Source: an uncultured Lachnospiraceae bacterium (GTDB taxonomy: Bacteria; Bacillota; Clostridia; Lachnospirales; Lachnospiraceae). Taken from it: 32,624 bases of DNA. Under the pieces are notes generated by a model, which was not told the origin of the DNA, did not search any database, and saw nothing but the letters and a program-made list of their open reading frames with translations. This document shows positions 1-6,733 of the stretch, piece by piece. Within the stretch, counting starts at the first letter, position 1; every line of letters begins with the position of its first letter. Both the position numbers and the translations under genes were made by a program. The DNA is taken from positions 1 through 32,624 of the forward strand of contig CAMVNR010000020.1 of NCBI GenBank assembly GCA_947168905.1, in the 5' to 3' direction.

Positions 1-16
1 TGTGAACAATTCATCG

Positions 17-53
17 AAAAAGGCCGCCGCACTCTTTTCTTAGTGCGACAGCC
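17..53 (-). terminator. Intrinsic terminator of the apt-permease operon
   Basis: Reading on minus, the arms at 42-53 and 22-33 pair over 12 positions (six Watson-Crick pairs CGCACT/AGTGCG plus a G-U-containing lower stem). They are followed directly by five T residues (complement of 17-21). It lies just downstream of the permease stop codon. Confidence 0.8.
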
Positions 54-79
54 CCGTCTTTCCCGGCTCACTGCTGAAC

Positions 80-1498
80 TCAGAACGGTAAAAAGAATTT
101 CGCAAGGAACAAGGCCGAGATAATATAGGTCAGTATCGAGACCTCTTTTGCCTTGCCCGTGAAAACCTTCATCACGGTGTAGGTAATCATTCCGAGACCG
201 ATGCCATGGCCGATCGAACCAGAAATCGGAATCGCGATCAGCATAATCGCTACCGGGATCACCTGGAAATTGTCGGTAAAGTCGATGTCCTTGAGGCCGG
301 AAAGCATCAGCACGCCGACGTAGATCAGCGCGGACGAAGTCGCAGCCGCAGGAATAAGCGCGGCAATCGGCGACAGGAACATGCAGAGAAGGAAGATCAC
401 GCCGGCCACAATCGCCGTAAGCCCGGTACGTCCGCCGGCTTCCACGCCGGATGCGGATTCGATAAAGGTTGTAACGGTAGAGGTGCCGGTCACAGAGCCG
501 ATCACGGTGCCAAGAGCGTCGGAAACCAGCGCCTGCTTCATCTGGGGCATATTGCCCTCCTCATCGATCATGCCCGCACGGGAAGCGGTTCCGACGAGCG
601 TTCCGATGGTATCAAACATATCGATAATGCAGAACGTCACGATCAGGCTGATAATGGTTCCGATACCGATCTTTCCGAAAGTTGCGAAATCCAGCTTGAA
701 AAGCGTGCTCTCTGCCATATCCTTGAAAGGCGGCACGAAAGAGGCCGACGCAAGGGAGGCAAAGGGGTTTTCCCCGAGGAAAATAGCCTGCCCTGCCCAG
801 TAGACGATGGAAGCCGCGAGCATTCCGAGAAGGACGGCGCCTTTGACTTTATGATGAGCAAGGATAATAATCGTGAAGAAGCCGATCAGCATCGTCACAA
901 CGGTCAGGACCATGACGCCGTGTCCGGTACCCATCGATGTCGCAGCTGTCTTCGCCGTTAACGCGCCGAAGAAGTCGCGCATCGCGTAGAAAGGTCCGCC
1001 CATTTCGCTGTAGACGCCGGCGTTGGAGCCGAAACCGATATTCATCAGCATCAGGCCGATGGCCGGGGAAATGCCGATCCGGATCGGAAGCGGAATCGCT
1101 TTCACGATCTTCTCGCGTACATTCAGAAGAGAAAGAATCAGGAAAACCACACCTTCGATCAGGATAATAATGAGCGCTGCCCGGAAGCCCTCGAGGTAGC
1201 TCACGCCCGCGAGAACCGCCACCTGCGAAACGACAACCGCGAAGAACGAATTGAGTCCCATGCCGGGTGCCATGGCGAAAGGCTTGTTTGCGAGAATTCC
1301 CATCAGAATACAGCCGATTCCCGAAGCGATACAGGTCGCCATGAAGACCGCGTTCCACAGAGACGGTCCGCCGTCCGCGCCGAAATTTGTCAGAAGATTC
1401 GGATTGAGCGCGATAATATATGCCATCGTCATAAATGTCGTCACGCCGGCCAGAATCTCCGTCATAACCGTCGTCTTGTTCTGTTTGAGTTTAAACAT
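80..1498 (-). CDS. NCS2-family purine permease (AzgA/PbuG-like)
   Basis: A 472-residue polytopic membrane protein that probably imports adenine, guanine or hypoxanthine with protons. The AzgA-like branch of NCS2 is recognisable from the N-terminal MAPGMGLNSFF segment, the DMFDTIGTLVG motif and the GTSTVTTFIESASGVEAGG motif, spread over about a dozen hydrophobic segments. The ATG at 1498 is chosen over an in-frame TTG one codon upstream because GGGGAG sits five bases before it. The gene begins 19 bases after the apt stop, so the two are almost certainly cotranscribed: the permease brings in the base and Apt traps it as a nucleotide. Substrate preference cannot be read from the sequence. Confidence 0.92.
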   Translation of the reverse strand: MFKLKQNKTTVMTEILAGVTTFMTMAYIIALNPNLLTNFGADGGPSLWNAVFMATCIASGIGCILMGILANKPFAMAPGMGLNSFFAVVVSQVAVLAGVSYLEGFRAALIIILIEGVVFLILSLLNVREKIVKAIPLPIRIGISPAIGLMLMNIGFGSNAGVYSEMGGPFYAMRDFFGALTAKTAATSMGTGHGVMVLTVVTMLIGFFTIIILAHHKVKGAVLLGMLAASIVYWAGQAIFLGENPFASLASASFVPPFKDMAESTLFKLDFATFGKIGIGTIISLIVTFCIIDMFDTIGTLVGTASRAGMIDEEGNMPQMKQALVSDALGTVIGSVTGTSTVTTFIESASGVEAGGRTGLTAIVAGVIFLLCMFLSPIAALIPAAATSSALIYVGVLMLSGLKDIDFTDNFQVIPVAIMLIAIPISGSIGHGIGLGMITYTVMKVFTGKAKEVSILTYIISALFLAKFFLPF

Positions 1499-1517
1499 CA
1501 ACTCTCCCCTTTCTCTT

Positions 1518-2042
1518 TTATTTACCCTCGTAGCAGATCACAGACTCGACATCATAGCCTTCAAGCTTTTTTCGTCCCTCAAGCCCTGCAAGCTCCATCA
1601 GGAAAACCATCTTTTCCACCGTGCAGCCCAGCTCTTCCACAAGCTCCGCCGCAGCCTTCACGGTTCCGCCGGTGGCGATCAGATCATCAATGATGACCAC
1701 CTTCTGACCGGGTTTCAGGTCATCTTTATGAATCTCGATGACTGCGCTTCCGTACTCGAGGTCGTACTCTTTCTGAACGGTCTCTCTGGGAAGCTTGCCT
1801 TTTTTACGCACCAGAATAAAGGGTTTATGCAGATTATAGGCGATCGGCATTCCGAAAAGGAATCCCCTCGATTCCAGACCGACAATCGCGTCGAACTCGG
1901 TGTCCGCGAGCTTCTGCTGCATCTCGTCAATCGCGAGCTTCAGGCCATCGGGGTCGACCAGCACTGAGGTCACATCCCGGAACATAATCCCAGGCTCCGG
2001 GAAATCCGGAATGGTAATTACATAATCTTCTACTTTTTTCAT
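1518..2042 (-). CDS. apt: Adenine phosphoribosyltransferase
   Basis: A cytoplasmic purine-salvage enzyme converting adenine and PRPP to AMP and pyrophosphate. The 174-residue length is normal for Apt. The PRPP-binding loop VVIIDDLIATGGT is intact in the second half, and the N-terminal part has the usual FPEPGIMFRDVT segment. The ATG at 2042 is preferred over a start 13 codons upstream: it has GGGAG about ten bases before it and gives the family's usual MKKVEDY start. It is first in a two-gene operon with the purine permease. A candidate promoter and leader hairpin lie upstream. Confidence 0.96.
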   Translation of the reverse strand: MKKVEDYVITIPDFPEPGIMFRDVTSVLVDPDGLKLAIDEMQQKLADTEFDAIVGLESRGFLFGMPIAYNLHKPFILVRKKGKLPRETVQKEYDLEYGSAVIEIHKDDLKPGQKVVIIDDLIATGGTVKAAAELVEELGCTVEKMVFLMELAGLEGRKKLEGYDVESVICYEGK

Positions 2043-2071
2043 TGCATGTACGCTCCCATCCTCATTAATCC

Positions 2072-2112
2072 GTATGAGCAAAAAAGAAGCACTGCGTCCC
2101 CTTCTCTCATAC
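2072..2112 (-). promoter_or_regulatory. Leader hairpin upstream of apt, possible attenuator
   Basis: GTATGAG (2072-2078) and CTCATAC (2106-2112) form a perfect 7-bp stem in the predicted apt leader. Just inside, GAAG/CTTC (2086-2089 and 2101-2104) can extend the pairing, and a six-T run follows the inner stem on the minus strand. This could be an attenuator or only a stabilising hairpin. I do not see the conserved loops of a purine riboswitch. Confidence 0.35.
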
Positions 2113-2119
2113 AGATACC

Positions 2120-2148
2120 AGTATACACGATCTTTGGCGGCTTGAAAA
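2120..2148 (-). promoter_or_regulatory. Candidate apt promoter
   Basis: On minus, a TATACT -10 (2120-2125) lies 17 bp from a TTTTCA -35 (2143-2148, four of six matches). It is placed to give a leader of roughly 70 nt before apt. The -35 of the divergent promoter at 2170 is only about 20 bp away. Confidence 0.5.
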
Positions 2149-2169
2149 GCAGTATTTCAGTTTTTTCAC

Positions 2170-2198
2170 TTGAAATCACTCCCTCGGCGTCATATAAT
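2170..2198 (+). promoter_or_regulatory. Near-consensus sigma-A promoter for the small gene at 2313
   Basis: TTGAAA (2170-2175), a 17-bp spacer and a perfect TATAAT (2193-2198). The predicted start near 2205 falls inside the inverted repeat at 2203-2239. Confidence 0.8.
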
Positions 2199-2202
2199 AG
2201 AT

Positions 2203-2239
2203 CCGGCCGGTTCAGAACCTTTTGCCCCGAACCGGCCGG
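2203..2239 (+). promoter_or_regulatory. 11-bp perfect inverted repeat at the predicted transcript start
   Basis: CCGGCCGGTTC (2203-2213) and GAACCGGCCGG (2229-2239) are perfect complements around a 15-base centre. They begin five bases after the -10 box. As DNA this is the position of a repressor operator. As RNA it would be a very stable 5'-end hairpin that could protect the transcript. No T run follows, so it is not a terminator. Confidence 0.65.
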
Positions 2240-2312
2240 TAAATCATGTAAAGGAGATGCCCTCCCGCCGCACCGCGAAAAAGCTTCCTCCGGCAGGAAC
2301 GGCAAAAACAAT

Positions 2313-2540
2313 ATGCGAACCGAACCATTTACCATGGAACGAAATGTACTCGAAGTCGGCCAGGAGGTCGAAATCACCGAAGGCCGCCTCCCGCGCGCCT
2401 GGTATTATACCGCCGAGCCTGCGGCAGCGATGTCGGCAAATATTCCTCTGAACCAGAGAATTACAGCGACGAAAGGCACCGTCACCGCGAAGCGCCTCGA
2501 AGGCAGCACCTATATTGTCGATATCAGCTTCGAGGAGTAG
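2313..2540 (+). CDS. Small conserved-looking protein of unknown function
   Basis: A 75-residue acidic protein that I cannot name. It has no signal peptide or membrane segment. The sequence alternates short hydrophobic stretches (VGQEVEIT, ITATKGTVTAKRL, TYIVDISFEE), suggesting a small beta-barrel. The ATG at 2313 has only a distant AGGAA; a second ATG at 2334 (68 residues) is possible. A small hairpin (TTCCT/AGGAA, 2285-2299) overlaps the likely ribosome binding site. It is transcribed alone from a near-consensus promoter at 2170, opposite to its neighbours. That promoter strength and the ordered composition argue that it is real. It ends 14 bases before the convergent gene. Confidence 0.6.
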   Translation: MRTEPFTMERNVLEVGQEVEITEGRLPRAWYYTAEPAAAMSANIPLNQRITATKGTVTAKRLEGSTYIVDISFEE

Positions 2541-2553
2541 ATTTCATCCCTTA

Positions 2554-3330
2554 TTATTTTGTGCCTGAAGACGCCGGTTTCTTCTTCGCTGTCGAAGAAG
2601 AGGCCGGTTTTTTCTTCTTGTTCGATGAAGAGGAAGAGGCCGGTTTTTTCTTCTTGTTCGATGAAGAGGTCTTCGGCTTTTCTTCCGTCTTTTCTTCCTC
2701 GGAAGTATCGGTGCTGATCAGTGACCCCAAAAGGCCCATGAGCCCGCCGCCGGAAGATGCCGGCTTCTCCTCTTCCTTTTCTTCTTCCTTCTCATCCGTC
2801 TTTCCGCCGCCGAAAAGGCCTGAGAGAAGGCCGCCGCCGGTACTGCCGGAAGCCAGTCCATCACCGCCCAGAAGGTTCATAATTCCGCCGCCGGAGGAAG
2901 CGTTTCCGGAAGAAGCTCCGCCGCCCGTCAGCGCGCCGAGAAGGCCGCCCGAACTGGAATTTCCGTTCTGATTCAGCATCATGTTCAGAAGAAGCGGGGC
3001 TGCCACAGAAAGAATTGAGCCCGCTGCCCCGGAGGAAGTATTCGACTGGGACGCCGCGCTGTCGACAGCGTTTCCGGTATTTCCGCCGAGTAAGAGGGAC
3101 AGCAGGTTTCCGTTCAGGAGGCCGCCCCGAACCGGCACTTTGTCGGCTTCGACCGCTTCTTCGAGCTGTTTCACGCCCTCCTTACTCGCGGCCTGTTTCT
3201 CGGCGTTTTTTATCATATCGGGAAGCGCTTTTTCCAGCACTTTTTTCGTATCCGCCTTCGACTGGCCGGTTTTCTCTGAAATCTCGGCAATCAGTTCATC
3301 CGTTAAAAAAGTCTTTGCATCCATACTCAT
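2554..3330 (-). CDS. DUF937-like protein with low-complexity Lys/Ser tail
   Basis: A 258-residue protein. The first 60 residues are helical (LTDELIAEISEKTGQSKADT...), resembling the helical repeats of the DUF937/YidB-like group. The middle (about 65-175) is Gly/Ser/Leu-rich with repeated GGLLGxLxGGG-type segments. The C-terminus has three near-identical blocks of the type SSSNKKKKPAS after acidic EEKEEEK stretches. There is no signal peptide. AGGTG lies four bases before the start. Function is unknown; the basic tail could bind nucleic acid or the cell wall. The DUF937 assignment rests on the N-terminal pattern only. No clear terminator separates it from the convergent small gene. Confidence 0.7.
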   Translation of the reverse strand: MSMDAKTFLTDELIAEISEKTGQSKADTKKVLEKALPDMIKNAEKQAASKEGVKQLEEAVEADKVPVRGGLLNGNLLSLLLGGNTGNAVDSAASQSNTSSGAAGSILSVAAPLLLNMMLNQNGNSSSGGLLGALTGGGASSGNASSGGGIMNLLGGDGLASGSTGGGLLSGLFGGGKTDEKEEEKEEEKPASSGGGLMGLLGSLISTDTSEEEKTEEKPKTSSSNKKKKPASSSSSNKKKKPASSSTAKKKPASSGTK

Positions 3331-3337
3331 TTCACCT

Positions 3338-3377
3338 CACAAAAGAAAAAGATTCGGGGCGCAAAAAACGCCCCGAA
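3338..3377 (-). terminator. Intrinsic terminator after the membrane protein gene at 3395
   Basis: The arms TTCGGGGCG (3353-3361) and CGCCCCGAA (3369-3377) pair perfectly around a seven-base loop. A T-rich tract (TCTTTTTCTTTT on minus) follows. Confidence 0.88.
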
Positions 3378-3394
3378 AACAGCAGGTATTCGGA

Positions 3395-4174
3395 TTATTC
3401 AGCTGCCGGCACAAGATCCTCTTCGTTCACTTCGACATTATCCGTCTTGATGCCGTCCAGCGTTACGCCCTCTTCCTTCTCCATGCGTTTCGCGCAGAAA
3501 GAACACATACGGGTGCGGTTGTGTTCAATGGCTTCTTCGACAGAGCCGTAAGTCAGCGTATCCGTCTGGTTCAGCGCCTGGCAGTCGTCATAGGCATGAT
3601 ATACATGTCCGAAGGGCGTCCAGAAAACATCTCCGTCGATTTCTTCCATCGCCGCCTCTTTTTCTTCTGCAGAAATCGGATTGTAGTCGATGCTGGTGGC
3701 AACACCGATCGCAAGCGCCACAACCGCCGCTACCGTCGCGATGGTCTTGGTCTTCTTGTCGGCATTCTTGTCAGTCAGCGCAATGATGACGAAAGGAATG
3801 AACGCGAAGGCCGCCACGATAACGCCCATATTGTTCCAAAGCCAGAATTTGACTTTGTTCTTCTTGCTCGCCGGATCAATGCGGTTCGACTTCTTCCAGA
3901 GCTGGGAACCGATGATGACACAGATAAGGTCAAGGACCAGAAAAGCAATCAGCTGCGCAATCTGAGGGATGAATTTCAGATCGACCACGCCCTTGATCAC
4001 AAGCACTGCGAGAATTTCAAATGCAATTGCAGCGAGCCACAGAAGGATCGCACCGACCCTGAAACCGGCAGCCGAGCCGGTAGGAGCGGCTTTCTTATAG
4101 GCCTGCTTGGCGTCAGATTTAGAACCGGCTTCGCCCGAAGCCTTCTGATAGGTTTTCTTTTTCTGTTCAGCCAT
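3395..4174 (-). CDS. Four-helix membrane protein with C-terminal Cys/His motif
   Basis: A 259-residue protein with a Lys-rich N-terminus, then four predicted membrane helices (about 40-60, 66-90, 111-132 and 141-158). A hydrophilic C-terminal domain follows. It contains the pattern YHAYDDC...L..G..EEAIE...RMCSFC, in which one His and three Cys could bind a metal. This spacing resembles the small Ada-type zinc motif often appended to Firmicute proteins. Function is unknown. It is monocistronic, with terminators on both sides. The start was chosen as the first ATG, a few bases after GGGGG. Confidence 0.75.
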   Translation of the reverse strand: MAEQKKKTYQKASGEAGSKSDAKQAYKKAAPTGSAAGFRVGAILLWLAAIAFEILAVLVIKGVVDLKFIPQIAQLIAFLVLDLICVIIGSQLWKKSNRIDPASKKNKVKFWLWNNMGVIVAAFAFIPFVIIALTDKNADKKTKTIATVAAVVALAIGVATSIDYNPISAEEKEAAMEEIDGDVFWTPFGHVYHAYDDCQALNQTDTLTYGSVEEAIEHNRTRMCSFCAKRMEKEEGVTLDGIKTDNVEVNEEDLVPAAE

Positions 4175-4253
4175 AGTGGAGAAACCCCCTTTAGATAAAA
4201 ATATAGATAGGATAACTATATCACCGTTTTATAAAAACCGCAAGAGGCAATAC

Positions 4254-4286
4254 CAAAAAATGCGGTCCGCACGGAAGCAGACCGCA
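4254..4286 (-). terminator. Intrinsic terminator after the MFS gene
   Basis: On minus, TGCGGTC pairs with GGACCGCA (with one bulge) around a loop of about ten bases, followed by six T residues (complement of 4255-4260). Confidence 0.85.
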
Positions 4287-4308
4287 AAATATGGTAGAAG
4301 GAAGCATA

Positions 4309-5643
4309 TCAGTCTTCCATGTCCTCAAAGGCCTCAATTCCGCGTTTTGCTTCCGCTTTCTGGTCACCGTGCTTGACGAAAATCATCGTGACAAAGGCGA
4401 GCGCCGCGAAGATCGTCGAATACGGGAAGAGAATGCGGTAGCTGATGTGGCGCATCAAAAAGCCAGCGATGATCGGGGTAACGACCTGGGCGGCCATCGA
4501 CGCAGTATAATAATATCCGGTAAATTTGCCGACGTCGGAGCCTTTGCACATTTCGACAACCATCGGAAGGGAGTTGACGTTGATCGATGCCCAGGCTGCG
4601 CCGACAACGGCGAAAAGGATGTACATCGGAACCGTAATCTTATGCGCATTCCAGGTGAGGATTGTCCCCAGGAGGAAGCAGGACGAAAGCATCGCCACAC
4701 CGATCATAATCATCTTCTTGCGGCCGATCTTTGAGGCGATGATACCGATCGGAATGAACATGACCGCCGCACCGATCGTTCCGATCAGAAGGCAGGTCGA
4801 AGCGCCGCCGAGTCCCTCTCCCATGACCTGATCGACATAGGTCGTGAACCAGGTGCTGATGCCGTTATAGGCGATGAACCAGAGCGCAATCGACGCGAGG
4901 AGGAAGGCCAAGGATTTTTTAACTGCCTTCGGGAGGACTTCCTTGCCGGAGTCGTCCGTTGTGGCAAGATTCCACTCCGGATGCTTCTTCTCCTCTTCCT
5001 GCGTCTCTTTCACAAGCTTCGGCTCCTTGATCAGCAGGAACAGAAGTCCGACAGCCACAAACATAATTGCGGAGACGATCAGGAAAATCGGCTGGTAATT
5101 CACATGCGGAAGGTCCTTGATCTTAGACGTCGGATAAAGCACCGCGGCGAGACCGAGATACAGCGCGCCGCCGACAGTCCCCATCAGATTAATGACCGCA
5201 TTCGCTTTGGAACGCAGGGGCTTCGCAGTGACGTCCGGCATGAGAGCGACCGCCGGCGAACGGTAAATACCCATCGCAACGAGCAGGAGTGCAAGTACAA
5301 TAATAAAGGAGATCAGCTTAAACGGGGATCCGCCCGCAGCATAGGAATTGTCCAGAAGCGGCAGGATATTCATCAGGATCACGGCACAGCCGGTTCCGAA
5401 AAGGATGAACGGCATCCGCTTTCCGATCTTCGTATTCGTCCTGTCCGAAAGCCCGCCGAAGAAGGGCAGGAGAAACAGTGCGAGCACATTATCCGCGGCC
5501 ATGATCGCGCCGGTAAAGGTTTCATCCAGATGGAAGGTTTTTGTCAGTATCAGCGGGACGACACCGTCATACAACTGCCAGAATGAACAGATCGACAGAA
5601 AGGCCAGACCCACAAAAAAAGTTCTCTTAAAATTCAGTTTCAT
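4309..5643 (-). CDS. MFS transporter, probable sugar/glycoside type
   Basis: A 444-residue protein with about twelve hydrophobic helices. The loop between helices 2 and 3 reads GGLSDRTNTKIGKRMPFI, which matches the GxLSDRxxxxxGkRrPfI signature of the SLC45/GPH-like sugar transporters rather than drug exporters. It probably imports a di- or oligosaccharide or glycoside by cation symport; the substrate is unknown. GGAGG lies six bases before the ATG. It is divergent from the glycerophosphodiesterase at 5751. A long cytoplasmic loop with a KETQEEEKKHPEW segment separates helices 6 and 7, as usual. Confidence 0.85.
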   Translation of the reverse strand: MKLNFKRTFFVGLAFLSICSFWQLYDGVVPLILTKTFHLDETFTGAIMAADNVLALFLLPFFGGLSDRTNTKIGKRMPFILFGTGCAVILMNILPLLDNSYAAGGSPFKLISFIIVLALLLVAMGIYRSPAVALMPDVTAKPLRSKANAVINLMGTVGGALYLGLAAVLYPTSKIKDLPHVNYQPIFLIVSAIMFVAVGLLFLLIKEPKLVKETQEEEKKHPEWNLATTDDSGKEVLPKAVKKSLAFLLASIALWFIAYNGISTWFTTYVDQVMGEGLGGASTCLLIGTIGAAVMFIPIGIIASKIGRKKMIMIGVAMLSSCFLLGTILTWNAHKITVPMYILFAVVGAAWASINVNSLPMVVEMCKGSDVGKFTGYYYTASMAAQVVTPIIAGFLMRHISYRILFPYSTIFAALAFVTMIFVKHGDQKAEAKRGIEAFEDMED

Positions 5644-5682
5644 AATGTCCTCCGGAATTCATTTCCGCCGCGTATGAAAGGC

Positions 5683-5711
5683 TTGCGAAGCGGATCTGAT
5701 AGTGATATAAT
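5683..5711 (+). promoter_or_regulatory. Promoter of the glycerophosphodiesterase gene
   Basis: TTGCGA (5683-5688), a 17-bp spacer and a perfect TATAAT (5706-5711). It lies 40 bp upstream of the chosen start. Confidence 0.7.
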
Positions 5712-5750
5712 ACAAGAAAATTATTCAATATGCAAGGGGATTTAGCCATA

Positions 5751-6497
5751 ATGACGATATTATCTGATGAGAAGAAAAAAATCTTCCTGCGCGTGAATTA
5801 TGCCCACAGAGGGCTGCACACGAAGGACCGAAAGATTCCGGAAAACTCGCTCGCGGCATTTAAGCGGGCGGCCGAAAAGGGCTACGGAATCGAGCTGGAC
5901 GTACAGCTTTCCCGCGACGGCCAGGTGGTGGTTTTCCACGACGACACCCTGGAGCGCGTAACCGGCGTTGTAGGGCGCGTGGACAGCTACGACTATGAGG
6001 ATCTTCGGAAAATGCACCTCTGCGGAACTTCCGAAACGATTCCTCTCTTCACGGAGGTCCTCGCAAACATCAAAGGCGCCGGCCCGCTGATTGTGGAGCT
6101 GAAAACCGGCCCGAAAAACCGTGAGCTGTGTGAAAAAACCTATGCGCTCCTGAAGGACTTTCATCAGGATTACTGTATTGAAAGCTTTAATCCCTTCATT
6201 GTCTCATGGTTCAGGAAAAACGCGCCGGACGTGGTGCGCGGCCAGCTTGCCGCCCCTTATGAGACCATGAAGCAGGGACAGTCCGGCATTGTCTCAAAGC
6301 TCCTGTCGCAGTGCTTCTTTAATTTTACAGCCCAGCCGCATTTTATCGCTTACAAGATCGGTCCGCATCCTGCGAAGATCGACCGCCTGCAGAAGAAGGG
6401 AATCCTGCTTTTCGGCTGGACCGCACATGACCGGGAGGGGGAAAAATACAACGACGGAATGATCTTCGAATTCTACGAGCCGGAACTGAAATACTGA
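5751..6497 (+). CDS. Glycerophosphodiester phosphodiesterase
   Basis: Hydrolyses glycerophosphodiesters to glycerol 3-phosphate and an alcohol, a step in phospholipid turnover and phosphate scavenging. The 248-residue protein has the GDPD landmarks in order: AHRG (His19), PENS, ELDVQLSRDG, and VVFHDDTLERVTG with the second catalytic His. There is no signal peptide, so it acts in the cytoplasm. The ATG at 5751 has AAGGGGA about ten bases upstream. An in-frame ATG at 5730 has no ribosome binding site and lies closer to the promoter. The gene is single, with a promoter before and a terminator after it. Confidence 0.92.
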   Translation: MTILSDEKKKIFLRVNYAHRGLHTKDRKIPENSLAAFKRAAEKGYGIELDVQLSRDGQVVVFHDDTLERVTGVVGRVDSYDYEDLRKMHLCGTSETIPLFTEVLANIKGAGPLIVELKTGPKNRELCEKTYALLKDFHQDYCIESFNPFIVSWFRKNAPDVVRGQLAAPYETMKQGQSGIVSKLLSQCFFNFTAQPHFIAYKIGPHPAKIDRLQKKGILLFGWTAHDREGEKYNDGMIFEFYEPELKY

Positions 6498-6540
6498 AGC
6501 ATACGGCCCCGCGCCGCCCTGAACCTCTGAATACCGCTTC

Positions 6541-6575
6541 GCCCCATCAGGATACCCTCCGGATGGGGCGTTTTT
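6541..6575 (+). terminator. Intrinsic terminator after the glycerophosphodiesterase gene
   Basis: GCCCCATC (6541-6548) pairs with GATGGGGC (6562-6569) around a 13-base loop, followed by G and five T residues. Confidence 0.9.
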
Positions 6576-6600
6576 GGGGGCTTAAAAAATTTTTTAAAAC

Positions 6601-6625
6601 TTTCAGCTTTGTTTCAGCCTTGACA
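6601..6625 (+). promoter_or_regulatory. 11-bp direct repeats abutting a TTGACA box
   Basis: TTTCAGCTTTG (6601-6611) is followed directly by TTTCAGCCTTG (6612-6622); ten of eleven bases are identical. The second copy overlaps TTGACA (6620-6625). Tandem repeats with 11-bp period at a -35 box are how OmpR/PhoB-family regulators typically bind. A good -10 at correct spacing is not evident; TATACT at 6628 lies too close to that -35. The call is an activator-dependent promoter at most. Confidence 0.45.
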
Positions 6626-6733
6626 GTTATACTTGCGCCATGAAAAGTAAAAACGGTGCCGGCCACACTGTAAAAACTTTTCAGTCGAAAAAATCTTCAG
6701 TAAGAACAGTCAGCGTGCAGAAAGGAGCATGAA

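Noticed and set aside
2043-2120. Purine riboswitch before apt
   Set aside because: The three-way junction and its conserved loop bases are missing; only a simple hairpin is seen.
2170-2451. An alternative 93-codon frame overlapping the small gene at 2313
   Set aside because: Its Arg/Pro/Ser-rich composition is that of a shifted frame. An ATG at 2256 touches AAAGGAG with no spacing.
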